A stretch of 64,000 nt of DNA, taken from Bacillota bacterium. GTDB taxonomy: Bacteria; Bacillota_I; Bacilli_A; RF39; UBA660. Location of the stretch: positions 124,001 to 188,000 of the forward strand of contig SVAI01000001.1 of assembly GCA_015059495.1 (NCBI GenBank), in the 5' to 3' direction. Positions 41,181 through 49,828 of the stretch are shown piece by piece (positions within the stretch are counted from its first letter, which is position 1; the number at the start of each line of letters is the position of its first letter). The notes below the pieces were generated by a model. It had not been told where the DNA came from. It made no database searches and worked only from the letters and a program-made list of their open reading frames with translations. A program made the translations under genes and the position numbers.

Positions 41181-41781
41181 TTATGATATAAAATTAGAAG
41201 AAATAATTAGTAGTTTAGATTATACACCTAAACTTCTTTTACATAGTTGCTGTGCACCATGTTCTTCTGCGGTTATTGAAAGATTAACTAAATACTTTGA
41301 CATTACAATTATTTATTATAATCCTAATATTGAACCTAAAGAAGAATATGAAAAAAGAAAGAATGAAGAAATAAGATTTATTAAAGAATTTAATAATATT
41401 AATAAATTAGATATTATTGATTGTGATTATGATAACGATGTTTATCATGAATTAGTTAAGGGAATGGAAAATGAACCTGAAGGTGGTTCCCGTTGTCACA
41501 AATGTTATAATTTAAGACTTGAATATACTGCTAAAAAAGCAAAAGAATTATCATTTGATTACTTCGGCACAACTCTAACAGTTAGTCCATATAAAAACTC
41601 ACAAGTCCTAAATCAAATAGGAGAATTATTATCAAATAAATATGGTGTTAAATACTTATATTCTGATTTTAAAAAGAAAGAAGGATATAAAAGAAGTATT
41701 ATAATGTCTAAAGAATATGGACTATACAGACAAGATTATTGTGGATGTATATATTCAATAAGAAATAATATTGAAGAATAA
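41170..41781 (+). CDS. queH: Epoxyqueuosine reductase QueH
   Basis: About 203 aa. It contains the QueH (DUF208) signature: 'LLHSCCAPCSSAV', 'RCHKCYNLRL', and 'DYCGC', whose Cys residues bind Fe-S/Fe centres. QueH performs the last step of queuosine formation in tRNA wobble position 34, so tRNA-Tyr, Asp, Asn and His are substrates. The tracked start (41011) lies deep inside divIB; ATG 41170 (or 41161) fits the domain start and gives an 11-bp overlap with divIB. It appears as a passenger of the cell wall operon. No other queuosine genes are in the window. Confidence 0.93.
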   Translation: MKINYDIKLEEIISSLDYTPKLLLHSCCAPCSSAVIERLTKYFDITIIYYNPNIEPKEEYEKRKNEEIRFIKEFNNINKLDIIDCDYDNDVYHELVKGMENEPEGGSRCHKCYNLRLEYTAKKAKELSFDYFGTTLTVSPYKNSQVLNQIGELLSNKYGVKYLYSDFKKKEGYKRSIIMSKEYGLYRQDYCGCIYSIRNNIEE

Positions 41782-41809
41782 AAAAATAGTATCAATTGAT
41801 ACTATTTTT
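41782..41809. terminator. Perfect palindromic terminator, copy 1
   Basis: AAAAATAGTATCAA / TTGATACTATTTTT perfect inverted repeat. The same palindrome core ATAGTATCAATTGATACTAT recurs at 43842, so identical palindromes flank the surface protein gene 41865-43838. Confidence 0.9.
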
Positions 41810-41864
41810 AATTGCTCACAATTTATATATATGATATTCTTATATTATAGAGAGAATGATAAAA

Positions 41865-43838
41865 ATGAATAACAAAAAACTTTTTATACCATTTTTTATA
41901 TTTATAATAAGTATAGTAATCGGAGGAATTGGGGTTGCTTATTCATATTTTACTGCAGATGTAATAGGTAATAATAATTCATTTCAAAATGTAATTACAA
42001 CAGGTGACATGGCATTAGCGTTTAATGATAGCTTAGAAATAAATTTAAATAATGCTATACCTGGAGATAGTGTATCTAAACAATTTTCAGTAACTAATAC
42101 TGGAACAGTAGAAACTAATTATACACTTTACTTTTCTGAATTATTAAATTTATTTTCGGATAAAGAAGACTTAGTTTATTCTTTAATAAGCAATGATGCA
42201 AACGTAAATATAAAAAATGTAGAAGTGCCAAATGATGAAGTAGCAATACTAGAAAATAAAAAAATTGGTGCTAACCAAACCCATAATTACACGTTTACTA
42301 TAACTTTTTTAAATAAAGATGAAAACCAAGATAATAACCAAGGAACTATGTTTAGTACTAAAATAATGGTAAATGAATATTACAATTATAAAGATAATAT
42401 GCCATATGAATCAAGAAATATTAATGTTACTAAAAAAGTAAGTAATGTAGAAGCATTAAAATCAACATCAACAAGTGTAGGTAACATAATAGAAACAAAA
42501 GGATATTACGAAGAAAATGATGGTGGAGCTGCATATTACACAATAGAGGAAAAAACAAATCAAACTGTAGATGATGGAAAGTATATACTTTTAAATAATG
42601 GCTTAATAGCAAATCTTATGTCTATTGATAATTCATACAACTTAAGACAATTTGGTGCTAAAGGTGATGGAATAACTGATGATATATCGAAAATAGAAAT
42701 AGCTAGTAATTACATGGCTAATAGCACATTATACGTTCCAAAAGGTACTTATATGATGTCTACAAGAGTGTGGATTCATAAAAGAAATAATATAACAATT
42801 GTAGGTGAAGGTGAAGAATCACTATTTAAAGCTATGAAGGGTACTCTTCCAGGAGTTCATTTATTACACTTTGAAGGAGTAAATAATGTTACTTTATATA
42901 AAATATCACTGACAGGTAACATTGAAGAAAATCCATTTGGAGATACTTACAATGATCAAGACGGAGTGAGATTAGTATTTATTATGGGTGGCAGAAATAT
43001 AATATCTGATAGTTGTAATTATGTAGATAACGCTGCTGGAGGCTTTAGAATGTCTGCTGGTGGAAACATCGATGGAATTTACAATGTAAGACTTACAAAT
43101 AATAAATTTCTAAATGTTGATTGTGGTTTAGGAGGTATTGCAAAAGGAAATGGTGAAAATATCTTAATTGAAAATAATCAATTTGATGGTCATCAATATT
43201 CAGAACCTATAACATTCTTTTCTAAACTAGGAGTTATTAAAAACGTTAAAATCAATAATAATAGAATTGTTAATAAACAAAAGGCAACTGCAATATATTT
43301 GGCCGGTTATTCTGAAACAGAACATCCAGAATTTTACAATTTTGAGATTACTAATAATTACATAGATACTACATCTGGAGGTATTATGTTAAGAGCTCAT
43401 CATAATACAATAATAAGGGATAATCAAATATATAATGTTGGTGATGGAATAAGAATAAGATTTTCAGAAGATGTAAAGGCTTATAATAATACAATTAATC
43501 ATACAGGTAGATTTGGTTCACAAATAGAAGGTTCATCTAATGTAGAATTCTTTGATAATTCAATAACTGACTGTGCATATACAAGTGGTGATTTCAAATG
43601 CTTAGATGTAAGAGGAGCTAACTCTAATGTTAATATCTATTCAAATACATTTACTAGAACAGATAACACTCTAACAGATTCTCTAATAAATGTTCACGGT
43701 GATGGTGGAGTTAAAATATATAATAATGAACTTGTAAACGGTAAATTATTACTATGGACTGATTCGTCAAATATATATGTGGCAAATAACACAGGTGAAG
43801 TAAAAGATAGAGGAACAAACAATACTGTTATACAATAA
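41865..43838 (+). CDS. SipW-signal surface protein with pectate-lyase-3/beta-helix domain
   Basis: About 657 aa. The signal region 'IGGIGVAYSYFTADVIGNN' and TasA-like domain ('FSVTNTGTVETNYTLYFSE', 'NQDNNQGTMFSTK') group it with the proteins at 304-3420 and 5665-7158. From about residue 260, 'NLRQFGAKGDGITDD' is the classic start of the Pectate_lyase_3/tailspike-type right-handed beta-helix, and repeats of Asn-rich rungs ('NNRIVNKQKATAIYLAG') continue to the end. It is probably a cell-surface glycan-binding or lyase-like protein; catalytic residues are not clear. Start ATG 41865 is preferred over 41856 (AGAGAG upstream). It is inserted between operons with identical terminators on both sides. 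Confidence 0.8.
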   Translation: MNNKKLFIPFFIFIISIVIGGIGVAYSYFTADVIGNNNSFQNVITTGDMALAFNDSLEINLNNAIPGDSVSKQFSVTNTGTVETNYTLYFSELLNLFSDKEDLVYSLISNDANVNIKNVEVPNDEVAILENKKIGANQTHNYTFTITFLNKDENQDNNQGTMFSTKIMVNEYYNYKDNMPYESRNINVTKKVSNVEALKSTSTSVGNIIETKGYYEENDGGAAYYTIEEKTNQTVDDGKYILLNNGLIANLMSIDNSYNLRQFGAKGDGITDDISKIEIASNYMANSTLYVPKGTYMMSTRVWIHKRNNITIVGEGEESLFKAMKGTLPGVHLLHFEGVNNVTLYKISLTGNIEENPFGDTYNDQDGVRLVFIMGGRNIISDSCNYVDNAAGGFRMSAGGNIDGIYNVRLTNNKFLNVDCGLGGIAKGNGENILIENNQFDGHQYSEPITFFSKLGVIKNVKINNNRIVNKQKATAIYLAGYSETEHPEFYNFEITNNYIDTTSGGIMLRAHHNTIIRDNQIYNVGDGIRIRFSEDVKAYNNTINHTGRFGSQIEGSSNVEFFDNSITDCAYTSGDFKCLDVRGANSNVNIYSNTFTRTDNTLTDSLINVHGDGGVKIYNNELVNGKLLLWTDSSNIYVANNTGEVKDRGTNNTVIQ

Positions 43839-43866
43839 AAAAATAGTATCAATTGATACTATTTTT
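43837..43866. terminator. Perfect palindromic terminator, copy 2 (bidirectional)
   Basis: AAAAATAGTATCAA / TTGATACTATTTTT, the same palindrome as at 41782. It serves the plus-strand surface protein gene and the convergent gatD-like gene, whose stop lies within its right arm (43859). Confidence 0.9.
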
Positions 43867-44536
43867 TATTATATACAAAGTTTTCTAAATACTCTTCATA
43901 AGCAGCATAAGAAACATCTTCGTTAACTTTTTTATACTTAATATTTTTATTAGCTAATAATATTTTAAGAATATATTCTAAAAAGTAAGGATTTCTAATT
44001 AATAGGGGACCTAATAAATAAGTTCCAAAGAAATTATTATGTCTAATACCTTCTTTAGTCTCTTTAGGATCATATCCACATCCAGTTTTAACAGTAAATA
44101 AACTTTCTTCATTATTATTAACTACAACAGATGTTCTATTTTGAAATCCAATAACTAATTTTTTAATTAAATCACATTCAAATACTTGATCTCCAACAAT
44201 TCTAAAACCTATTTCTTGAGTTTTATAATCTAATATACCTTCAAATAATTCTATAGAATTACCAGTAGCAAGTATTATTTTATTATCATTAATATATTTT
44301 TTAATATCTTTAACTAATCTTTTAAAATCATTTTTTGCTATTTTCATAGATTCTAAACTACCAGAACCAACATAAATAAAATCATAATCATTTATTTTAA
44401 TATCGTCACCAACAGATTTAAAATCTACTTTAACTTTTTCTTTTTGTTTTTCTAATCTATTAACTAATGCTTTAGTATTAGCATTTTCACCATATAGATT
44501 TAATAAATCATAATATAAATGTAATATCTTTATCAT
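43859..44536 (-). CDS. GatD-like amidotransferase without catalytic Cys and His
   Basis: 225 aa, class I (CobB/CobQ-like) glutamine amidotransferase fold: 'LYYDLLNLYGENANTKAL', 'YDFIYVGSGSLESM', 'GTYLLGPLLIRNP'. In GatD this fold hydrolyses Gln to feed ammonia to MurT for lipid II amidation. Here the nucleophile elbow, normally like A-I-C-G-G-Y-Q, reads 'LATGNSIELF', with no Cys. The usual catalytic His in 'YLHGPLL' is Leu ('YLLGPLL'). I checked both on the minus-strand codons (act-ggt-aat and tta-tta-ggt). The enzyme cannot work as a normal glutaminase. It is probably a structural partner of the adjacent MurT-like protein. Confidence 0.8.
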   Translation of the reverse strand: MIKILHLYYDLLNLYGENANTKALVNRLEKQKEKVKVDFKSVGDDIKINDYDFIYVGSGSLESMKIAKNDFKRLVKDIKKYINDNKIILATGNSIELFEGILDYKTQEIGFRIVGDQVFECDLIKKLVIGFQNRTSVVVNNNEESLFTVKTGCGYDPKETKEGIRHNNFFGTYLLGPLLIRNPYFLEYILKILLANKNIKYKKVNEDVSYAAYEEYLENFVYNKK

Positions 44537-44538
44537 AC

Positions 44539-45867
44539 TTAAGCACCAACCTTACTTAATACTGTATCAACCATATCATACCAAATCATAGTATAAATAT
44601 CGCCTTTAGTTTTTTGTACTGCTATATCAAGTATTTGTGATGCATCATCTATAAATACAATCTTTTTCTTTTCTATACCAGCAAATTCTAATCTAGTAGC
44701 TATATTATATTTAAATCTACCAAATACAAATATTTTATCTATATTTTTATCATTTAATAATTCAAAATTAATATCGTATAACCATGATAAATCACTATCT
44801 TTATATCTTTTAGATACTTTTTCAAATCCCATGATTACACTCTTTAATCCCTTTTGTTCTCTAATATATTTACATCCTTGATAATAAGATAGGTTATTTT
44901 CATTTTTAGTTTCTAACATAACAATCTTATGATCTTTATATTCAAATTCTTTACCTAAACTATTAGGTACTTTATCATTATTTAATGCACTTAATATTGT
45001 TTCTTCATCAACTCCTACAGTATTACACATTGCATAAGCACCAACTGTAGCATAAGCAGCATAAATAACATTCTTATTAATATATACATCTTTATTATTA
45101 ATCTTAATATTTTGTTTTTCTAAATCAACTTTAGTAGCTAAATAATCAATTTTAGGATTACTAAAATCATGATTAGGACATTCAAATTTACCTAAATGAC
45201 CATAATGATAATAAGAATATTTTAATTTCTTATTACATATAGGACAATAAGCAAAATCTATATTATTAAGTAGTGGTTTTTTAATATCATCACTCATCTT
45301 ATCAATAGAGAAGGTAGATATTTTACCTTTATGTGTTAATGTTAATCTACTTAATATTGGATCATCACCATTAATAACTAAATGCATATCTTTAGTAATA
45401 ACACTACTTATTTGATTAAAGATATTTTCAGGCATATAGTTTCTAGTAGGTTGGTCTCTAGTTATATTAGTAATAAGTAAGAATTTAGGTTTAACTTTTC
45501 TCCAAATTAACTTTAAATGTTGTTCATCACATTCTACTAATAATACATCTTTTTTAAATTTACCAGTTAATGTACAATTATTTAATATCATTGATGTAGC
45601 ACCATTAATACCATTTGAACCAGTTTCGTTTAATGCTACAGTATAACCAGCATCCTCTAAGATATGTTTAATTAAGATACAAGCACTACCTTTACCAGCA
45701 CTTCCTGTAACAGCTATTGTAATACGTGGATATTTAATTTTATCTAATATATGATTATCAATATGATCTTGTACAAAAGCACCTGGATATTGAGTTCCGT
45801 TAAATTTAAATAACTTACATGCTAATGTAATCATTTTATTAATTAATATTGCTATAAAAACTTTCAT
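44539..45867 (-). CDS. MurT-like Mur ligase
   Basis: 442 aa, Mur-ligase superfamily. P-loop 'VTGSAGKGSACILI' (an unusual GSAGKGS version), 'VLLVECDEQHLK', 'LLITNITRDQPTRNY', 'LVINGDDPILSRL', a zinc-ribbon-like 'CPICNKKLKY...C' and C-terminal DUF1727-type domain. MurT with GatD amidates D-Glu of lipid II to D-isoGln. It ends 3 bases before the gatD-like gene, so the pair is an operon. The MurT landmark RDQLDRYGE is changed to 'RDQPTRNYMPE', so it is divergent, as is its partner. Function may be altered, for example ammonia use or another substrate. Confidence 0.82.
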   Translation of the reverse strand: MKVFIAILINKMITLACKLFKFNGTQYPGAFVQDHIDNHILDKIKYPRITIAVTGSAGKGSACILIKHILEDAGYTVALNETGSNGINGATSMILNNCTLTGKFKKDVLLVECDEQHLKLIWRKVKPKFLLITNITRDQPTRNYMPENIFNQISSVITKDMHLVINGDDPILSRLTLTHKGKISTFSIDKMSDDIKKPLLNNIDFAYCPICNKKLKYSYYHYGHLGKFECPNHDFSNPKIDYLATKVDLEKQNIKINNKDVYINKNVIYAAYATVGAYAMCNTVGVDEETILSALNNDKVPNSLGKEFEYKDHKIVMLETKNENNLSYYQGCKYIREQKGLKSVIMGFEKVSKRYKDSDLSWLYDINFELLNDKNIDKIFVFGRFKYNIATRLEFAGIEKKKIVFIDDASQILDIAVQKTKGDIYTMIWYDMVDTVLSKVGA

Positions 45868-45963
45868 TTAAATCACCTAACTAATTATATCATTATTTGT
45901 AAGGTTTTGTCGAAACTATTGTTAATTTTCTGTAAAGTGATATCTTATTTTTAGGTGATAATT

Positions 45964-46188
45964 ATGGAAATTTATTATAATGATAAAACTTTATATGTTA
46001 ATTTAGATGAATTAAGAAATAATAGTACTTTAAGATTATTAAAAAGTAGGGTATTTAATATAATTAATGACTATGATATTGAGAACATAGTATTGAATCT
46101 AATAAATGATAATAAAAACAATGATTTACTTGATGAATTTATCTATGAATATGAAAAGAAATACCATGGAAATTTATTAATAAAATAG
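45964..46188 (+). CDS. Small protein of unknown function, STAS-like pattern
   Basis: 74 aa with RBS AGGTGAT and start ATG 45964 (track start is GTG 45955). The centre 'LRLLKSRVFNIINDYDIENIVLNLIND' has the helix-strand pattern of anti-sigma-factor-antagonist (STAS) proteins, but the Ser phosphorylation motif DSSG is absent. It is therefore best left as unknown. It lies between divergent murT and the rpsB operon. Confidence 0.55.
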   Translation: MEIYYNDKTLYVNLDELRNNSTLRLLKSRVFNIINDYDIENIVLNLINDNKNNDLLDEFIYEYEKKYHGNLLIK

Positions 46189-46199
46189 CCCTAAATTAC

Positions 46200-46228
46200 T
46201 TGTATTTTTTATAGTTTTTTGATACAAT
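46200..46228 (+). promoter_or_regulatory. rpsB-tsf promoter
   Basis: TTGTAT (46200-46205), 17-bp spacer, TACAAT (46223-46228). Confidence 0.8.
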
Positions 46229-46234
46229 ACTTTT

Positions 46235-46357
46235 GGTCTTTTGATGAAGACTAATATTCAAAAGTTTTTGATTGTCAATTCTAGTGCAAAGAATGCCAAC
46301 TTTGTGACTTGGCAAGAAGAGAAAACTTTGGTGAAAAAACGAAAGGATGTGATTTAA
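46235..46357 (+). promoter_or_regulatory. rpsB leader RNA
   Basis: About 120 nt of untranslated leader with hairpins such as TGCCAA / TTGGCA (near 46298-46316) before RBS AAAGGATGTGA. A long leader before rpsB is typical of autoregulated S2 operons; I cannot assign a specific known motif. Confidence 0.5.
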
Positions 46358-47299
46358 ATGGCAGTAGTTTCAATAAGTAACTTATTAGAAGCTGGGGTAC
46401 ATTTTGGTCATCAAACTAAAAGATGGAACCCAAAAATGAAGGAGTACATTTATACTTCAAGAGATGATATTTATATTATCGATTTACAAAAAACAATGGA
46501 GTGCATGGAAGTAGCTTACCAAGCTATAAATGAAATTGCTAAAAATGGTGGTTCATTTATCTTTGTAGGAACTAAAAAACAAGCACAAGAAGCAGCATTA
46601 GAAAATGCTACAAGATCTAAATCTTTCTATGTAGTTGAAAGATGGTTAGGTGGAACATTAACTAACTTCAGAACAATCAGAAGAAGAGTTAGAAGATTAG
46701 AAGAAATCGAAAAGATGGAAACTAATGGAACATTTGAAGCTCTACCTAAAAAAGAAGTTATTCAAATTAAAAAAGAATATGAAAAATTAAACAAATTACT
46801 TGGTGGTATTAGAGAAATGGAAAAACTTCCACAAGCTATGATCATCGTTGATCCTAAGAAGGAAGCTAACGCTGTTAAAGAAGCTAGAAAATTAAATATC
46901 CCAGTATTTGGTATTGTAGATACAAACTGTGATCCAGATGATGTAGATTACGTTATTCCTGGTAATGATGATGCAGTTAGATCAGTAAAAGTAGTTCTTG
47001 GTGCTTTAACTAACGCTATTTGTGAAGCTAAAGGATTAGAAATTATTGATTATTCATCTGAAGTTGAAACTTCTGAAACTCAAGGTGAAAAGAAAGAATC
47101 TAAAAAAGAAGTTAAAAAAGAAGTTAAGAAAGAAACTAAAAAAGAAGAAGTAAAAGTTGAAAAGAAAGCTGCTAAAAAAGCTGAAAAAGAAGACTTATCT
47201 TCAAAAACTTTAGCTGACCTTAAAGCTATGGCTAAAGAAGCTGGACTTAAAGGTTACTCAACAATGAAAAAAGAAGAATTAATTAAAGCTTTAGCTTAA
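46358..47299 (+). CDS. rpsB: 30S ribosomal protein S2 (uS2) with C-terminal SAP/Rho-N-like extension
   Basis: 313 aa; the S2 core occupies residues 1-230 ('[19 protein letters not shown]', '[15 protein letters not shown]', '[15 protein letters not shown]'). Normal S2 is about 230-260 aa. Here a Lys/Glu-rich linker (about residues 235-280) leads to a terminal '[29 protein letters not shown]', a helix-extended-helix of the SAP/Rho N-terminal type known to bind nucleic acid. This fusion occurs in some low-GC lineages. Cotranscribed with tsf. Confidence 0.95.
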   Translation: MAVVSISNLLEAGVHFGHQTKRWNPKMKEYIYTSRDDIYIIDLQKTMECMEVAYQAINEIAKNGGSFIFVGTKKQAQEAALENATRSKSFYVVERWLGGTLTNFRTIRRRVRRLEEIEKMETNGTFEALPKKEVIQIKKEYEKLNKLLGGIREMEKLPQAMIIVDPKKEANAVKEARKLNIPVFGIVDTNCDPDDVDYVIPGNDDAVRSVKVVLGALTNAICEAKGLEIIDYSSEVETSETQGEKKESKKEVKKEVKKETKKEEVKVEKKAAKKAEKEDLSSKTLADLKAMAKEAGLKGYSTMKKEELIKALA

Positions 47300-47320
47300 T
47301 TAATATAAAGGAGAGTATTT

Positions 47321-48196
47321 ATGGTTACTGCAGAATTAGTAAAACAATTAAGAGATCAAACTGGTGCAGGTATGATGGACTGCAAAAAAGCTTTAGAAGC
47401 TAATAACGGTGATGTTAAAGCTGCTACAGATTGGTTAAGAGAAAAGGGTATTGCAAAAGCTGAAAAGAAACAATCAAGAATTGCTGCTGAAGGTTTAGCA
47501 AATATCTTTATCGAAGGAAACAAAGCTGTTGTTTTAGAAATTAACTCTGAAACTGACTTTGTTGCTAAAAATGATGAATTTAAATCAATGGTTGAAAACA
47601 TTGGTAAAGCTATTTTAGCTAGTGAAGCTAAAACTATGGATGAAGCTAATGCTTTAGAAGTAGAAGGATCAACAGTTGCTGATTACATCGTTGCTAAAAC
47701 TGCTAAAATCGGAGAAAAATTATCTTTCAGAAGATTTGAAGTAGTTACTAAAGCTGATGATGAAGCATTTGGTTCTTACTTACACAATGGTGGAAAAATT
47801 GCTGTTCTTACAGTAGTTAAAGGTAGCGATGAAGCTATTGCTAAAGATGTAGCAATGCAAGCAGCAGCTATGAAACCAAGATATGTATTTGAATCTGACG
47901 TTCCAGCAGAAGATGTTGAAAACGAAAGAAAAGTTCTTAAAGAACAAGCTATGAATGAAGGTAAACCAGCAGAAATCGCTGAAAAGATGGTTGAAGGAAG
48001 AATGAAAAAATTCTACAAAGAAAATTGTCTTGTTAACCAATTATTCATTAAAGATGATTCAGTAGATGTTCAAACTTACTTAAAGAATAATTCTTCAGAA
48101 TTAGTATCTATGACTAGATATGAAGTTGGAGAAGGATTAGAAAAGAGAGTTGAAAACTTCGCTGAAGAAGTTGCAAAACAAATCGCAGGAAATTAG
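47321..48196 (+). CDS. tsf: Elongation factor Ts
   Basis: 291 aa nucleotide-exchange factor for EF-Tu. N-terminal UBA-like domain 'LVKQLRDQTGAGMMDCKKALEANNGD' and the 'INSETDFVAKNDEF' core motif are unmistakable. RBS AAAGGAGAG, 21 bp after rpsB, the standard rpsB-tsf operon. The terminator includes its stop codon. Confidence 0.98.
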   Translation: MVTAELVKQLRDQTGAGMMDCKKALEANNGDVKAATDWLREKGIAKAEKKQSRIAAEGLANIFIEGNKAVVLEINSETDFVAKNDEFKSMVENIGKAILASEAKTMDEANALEVEGSTVADYIVAKTAKIGEKLSFRRFEVVTKADDEAFGSYLHNGGKIAVLTVVKGSDEAIAKDVAMQAAAMKPRYVFESDVPAEDVENERKVLKEQAMNEGKPAEIAEKMVEGRMKKFYKENCLVNQLFIKDDSVDVQTYLKNNSSELVSMTRYEVGEGLEKRVENFAEEVAKQIAGN

Positions 48197-48218
48197 TGAT
48201 TACTCACTAATTTTTTTT
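48192..48218 (+). terminator. rpsB-tsf terminator
   Basis: ATTAGTGA / TCACTAAT stem, TTAC loop, T8; contains the tsf stop codon. Confidence 0.9.
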
Positions 48219-48220
48219 AT

Positions 48221-48250
48221 TAAAAAAAGTAGTACGAAAGTACTACTTTT
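48221..48250 (-). terminator. Terminator of the methyltransferase gene
   Basis: Minus strand AAGTAGTAC / GTACTACTT with a TTTC loop and U7; the stop codon (48243-48245) lies in the stem. Confidence 0.88.
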
Positions 48251-48995
48251 CTAATATATCTAAAATATGTCTTCCTGAACCTAGTAATTCCAATCTTTCA
48301 CATGTAGATAAGTGATAATTAATAAATAATTCATATGTTTCATCATCCATCTTATTTACTATATTTTTAATATATTCTGTAGGTCCATCTTGGTTAATTA
48401 TTTTAACTCTTTTTAAATTACATTTATCTTTAAGATAATCAATATCTTCTAATCTAACATAAGAATATAAGTTATCATTATCTTTTAATACTTTAAAGGT
48501 GTTATCTAAATTCTTTATATCTTCTTTAATATATCCTTCCATAAATCCATGATATATAACGGCAAATTCATTCATACAATAAGATATAAATATATATTTT
48601 TTAGATACTCTTTTAGCTTCTTCTAAAGCTTTAACTTTTTCATCCATAGTAAGTAAATGATACATAGGTCCAAAAAGTAATACCATATCAAATGAATTAT
48701 CTTCAAATCTTGATAAATCAATAGCATTACCTTGATAACATTTAATACCTTTTTTCTCTATATATCTAAGATTATGTTTAACTAGTTCTACTGCTGTTAC
48801 ATCATATCCATCTCTTTGTAATTCTAAAGAATATCTACCAGTACCAGCACCAACATCTAATATCTTATATCCATCTTTTAAATAATCTTTAATATATTTC
48901 ATTGCAGTAATAAACTCAATATTAGCATGTTTAGTTAATAATCTTTTTTCTTCATTATGTTTATTATAATAATTAATTAATTCTTTTTCATTCAT
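48243..48995 (-). CDS. Class I SAM-dependent methyltransferase
   Basis: About 251 aa. Motif I 'YKILDVGAGTGRYSLELQRDGY' binds S-adenosylmethionine, followed by 'VTAVELVKHNL' (ribose acidic residue) and 'FDMVLLFGPMYHLL' (motif IV region). The substrate is not predictable; the family includes small-molecule and ubiE-like enzymes. Start chosen at 48995 ('MNEKELINYY'); upstream Met codons overlap a GTGAT ribosome binding site. Monocistronic. Confidence 0.85.
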   Translation of the reverse strand: MNEKELINYYNKHNEEKRLLTKHANIEFITAMKYIKDYLKDGYKILDVGAGTGRYSLELQRDGYDVTAVELVKHNLRYIEKKGIKCYQGNAIDLSRFEDNSFDMVLLFGPMYHLLTMDEKVKALEEAKRVSKKYIFISYCMNEFAVIYHGFMEGYIKEDIKNLDNTFKVLKDNDNLYSYVRLEDIDYLKDKCNLKRVKIINQDGPTEYIKNIVNKMDDETYELFINYHLSTCERLELLGSGRHILDILEK

Positions 48996-49040
48996 AAAAA
49001 TCACATACATATAATAACACATAATTGCATATATTTTAAT

Positions 49041-49592
49041 ATGAATATAATAGATATAATATTAATTGCATTATCTTTAGCAATGGATGCATTTGCAGTA
49101 TCAATATGTTTAGGTTTAACAGTTAAACAAAATAGATTTAAATATTCAATACTTATAGCATTATCATTTGCTTTATTTCAAATAATAATGCCAATAATAG
49201 GGTATAAACTAGGGGATATATTTTATAATCTAATATCTAGTATAGATCATTATATATCTTTTATAATATTATCTATAATAGGATTTAAAATGATTAAAGA
49301 TGCTATTGTAAAAGAAGATATAATATTTAATTATTTAGATCTATTTACTATAGTATTCTTAAGTATAGCAACATCTATAGATGCTTTTGTAGTAGGTATA
49401 ACATTACCTTATTTAAGTATTAATTTATATACTACAATATTTATAATATTTATTATTACATTTATATTATGTTTTATAGGTACATATATAGGATCTAAAA
49501 TAACTAACTATAAACTATATCAAATAGTAGGGGGATTAACCTTGTTTGCTATAGGATTAAAAATACTATTTGAACACCTAAATATAATATAA
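49041..49592 (+). CDS. mntP: Manganese efflux pump MntP
   Basis: 183 aa with six predicted TM segments. The MntP/DUF204 repeats are visible: 'ALSLAMDAFAVSICLG' and 'SIATSIDAFVVGITLP', each carrying the conserved membrane Asp. MntP exports Mn2+. There is no ribosome binding site; TATATT (49030-49035) ends 5 nt before the ATG, so the mRNA is probably leaderless. No yybP-ykoY manganese riboswitch is seen upstream. Confidence 0.92.
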   Translation: MNIIDIILIALSLAMDAFAVSICLGLTVKQNRFKYSILIALSFALFQIIMPIIGYKLGDIFYNLISSIDHYISFIILSIIGFKMIKDAIVKEDIIFNYLDLFTIVFLSIATSIDAFVVGITLPYLSINLYTTIFIIFIITFILCFIGTYIGSKITNYKLYQIVGGLTLFAIGLKILFEHLNII

Positions 49593-49599
49593 AGACAAT

Positions 49600-49625
49600 A
49601 AAAAAACCTAACATTCGTTAGGTTA
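49600..49625 (-). terminator. tRNA-Ala terminator
   Basis: Minus strand AACCTAAC / GTTAGGTT with a GAAT loop and U7. Confidence 0.85.
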
Positions 49626-49635
49626 ATATTCTAAA

Positions 49636-49712
49636 TGGTGGAGAATAAGAGACTCGAACTCTTGACCCCCTGCGTGCAGGGCAGGTGCTCTAGCCAACTG
49701 AGCTAATTCCCC
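49636..49712 (-). tRNA. tRNA-Ala (UGC)
   Basis: Minus strand: acceptor GGGGAAT / ATTCTCC (one G-U), anticodon loop CCTGCAC between CCTGC and GCAGG, encoded CCA. Confidence 0.95.
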
Positions 49713-49802
49713 AAGAACAATCTAATATTATCATATATTTAATGCTAAGGCAAGTGAAAATTAACAATTTTTTAAATTTTTATAATACATTTGATAATAT
49801 AA

Positions 49803-49828
49803 CATAAAAAAGATACTTACGTATCTTT
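49803..49828 (-). terminator. Terminator of the 438-aa protein gene
   Basis: Minus strand AAGATAC / GTATCTT with a GTAA loop and U-rich tail, right after the stop codon (49827-49829). Confidence 0.85.

Noticed and set aside
45964-46188. Anti-sigma-factor antagonist (SpoIIAA/STAS)
   Set aside because: Helix-strand pattern is suggestive, but the DSSG phospho-Ser motif is absent and the protein is too short for a full STAS domain.
46235-46357. Specific known riboswitch in the rpsB leader
   Set aside because: Hairpins are visible but no motif I can name; reported only as an untranslated leader.
47356-48040. Minus-strand ORFs opposite tsf and similar opposite-strand ORFs elsewhere (for example 50639-50821, 56977-57240, 53082-53285)
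   Set aside because: They overlap well-supported genes completely, lack ribosome binding sites and show low-complexity shadow composition.
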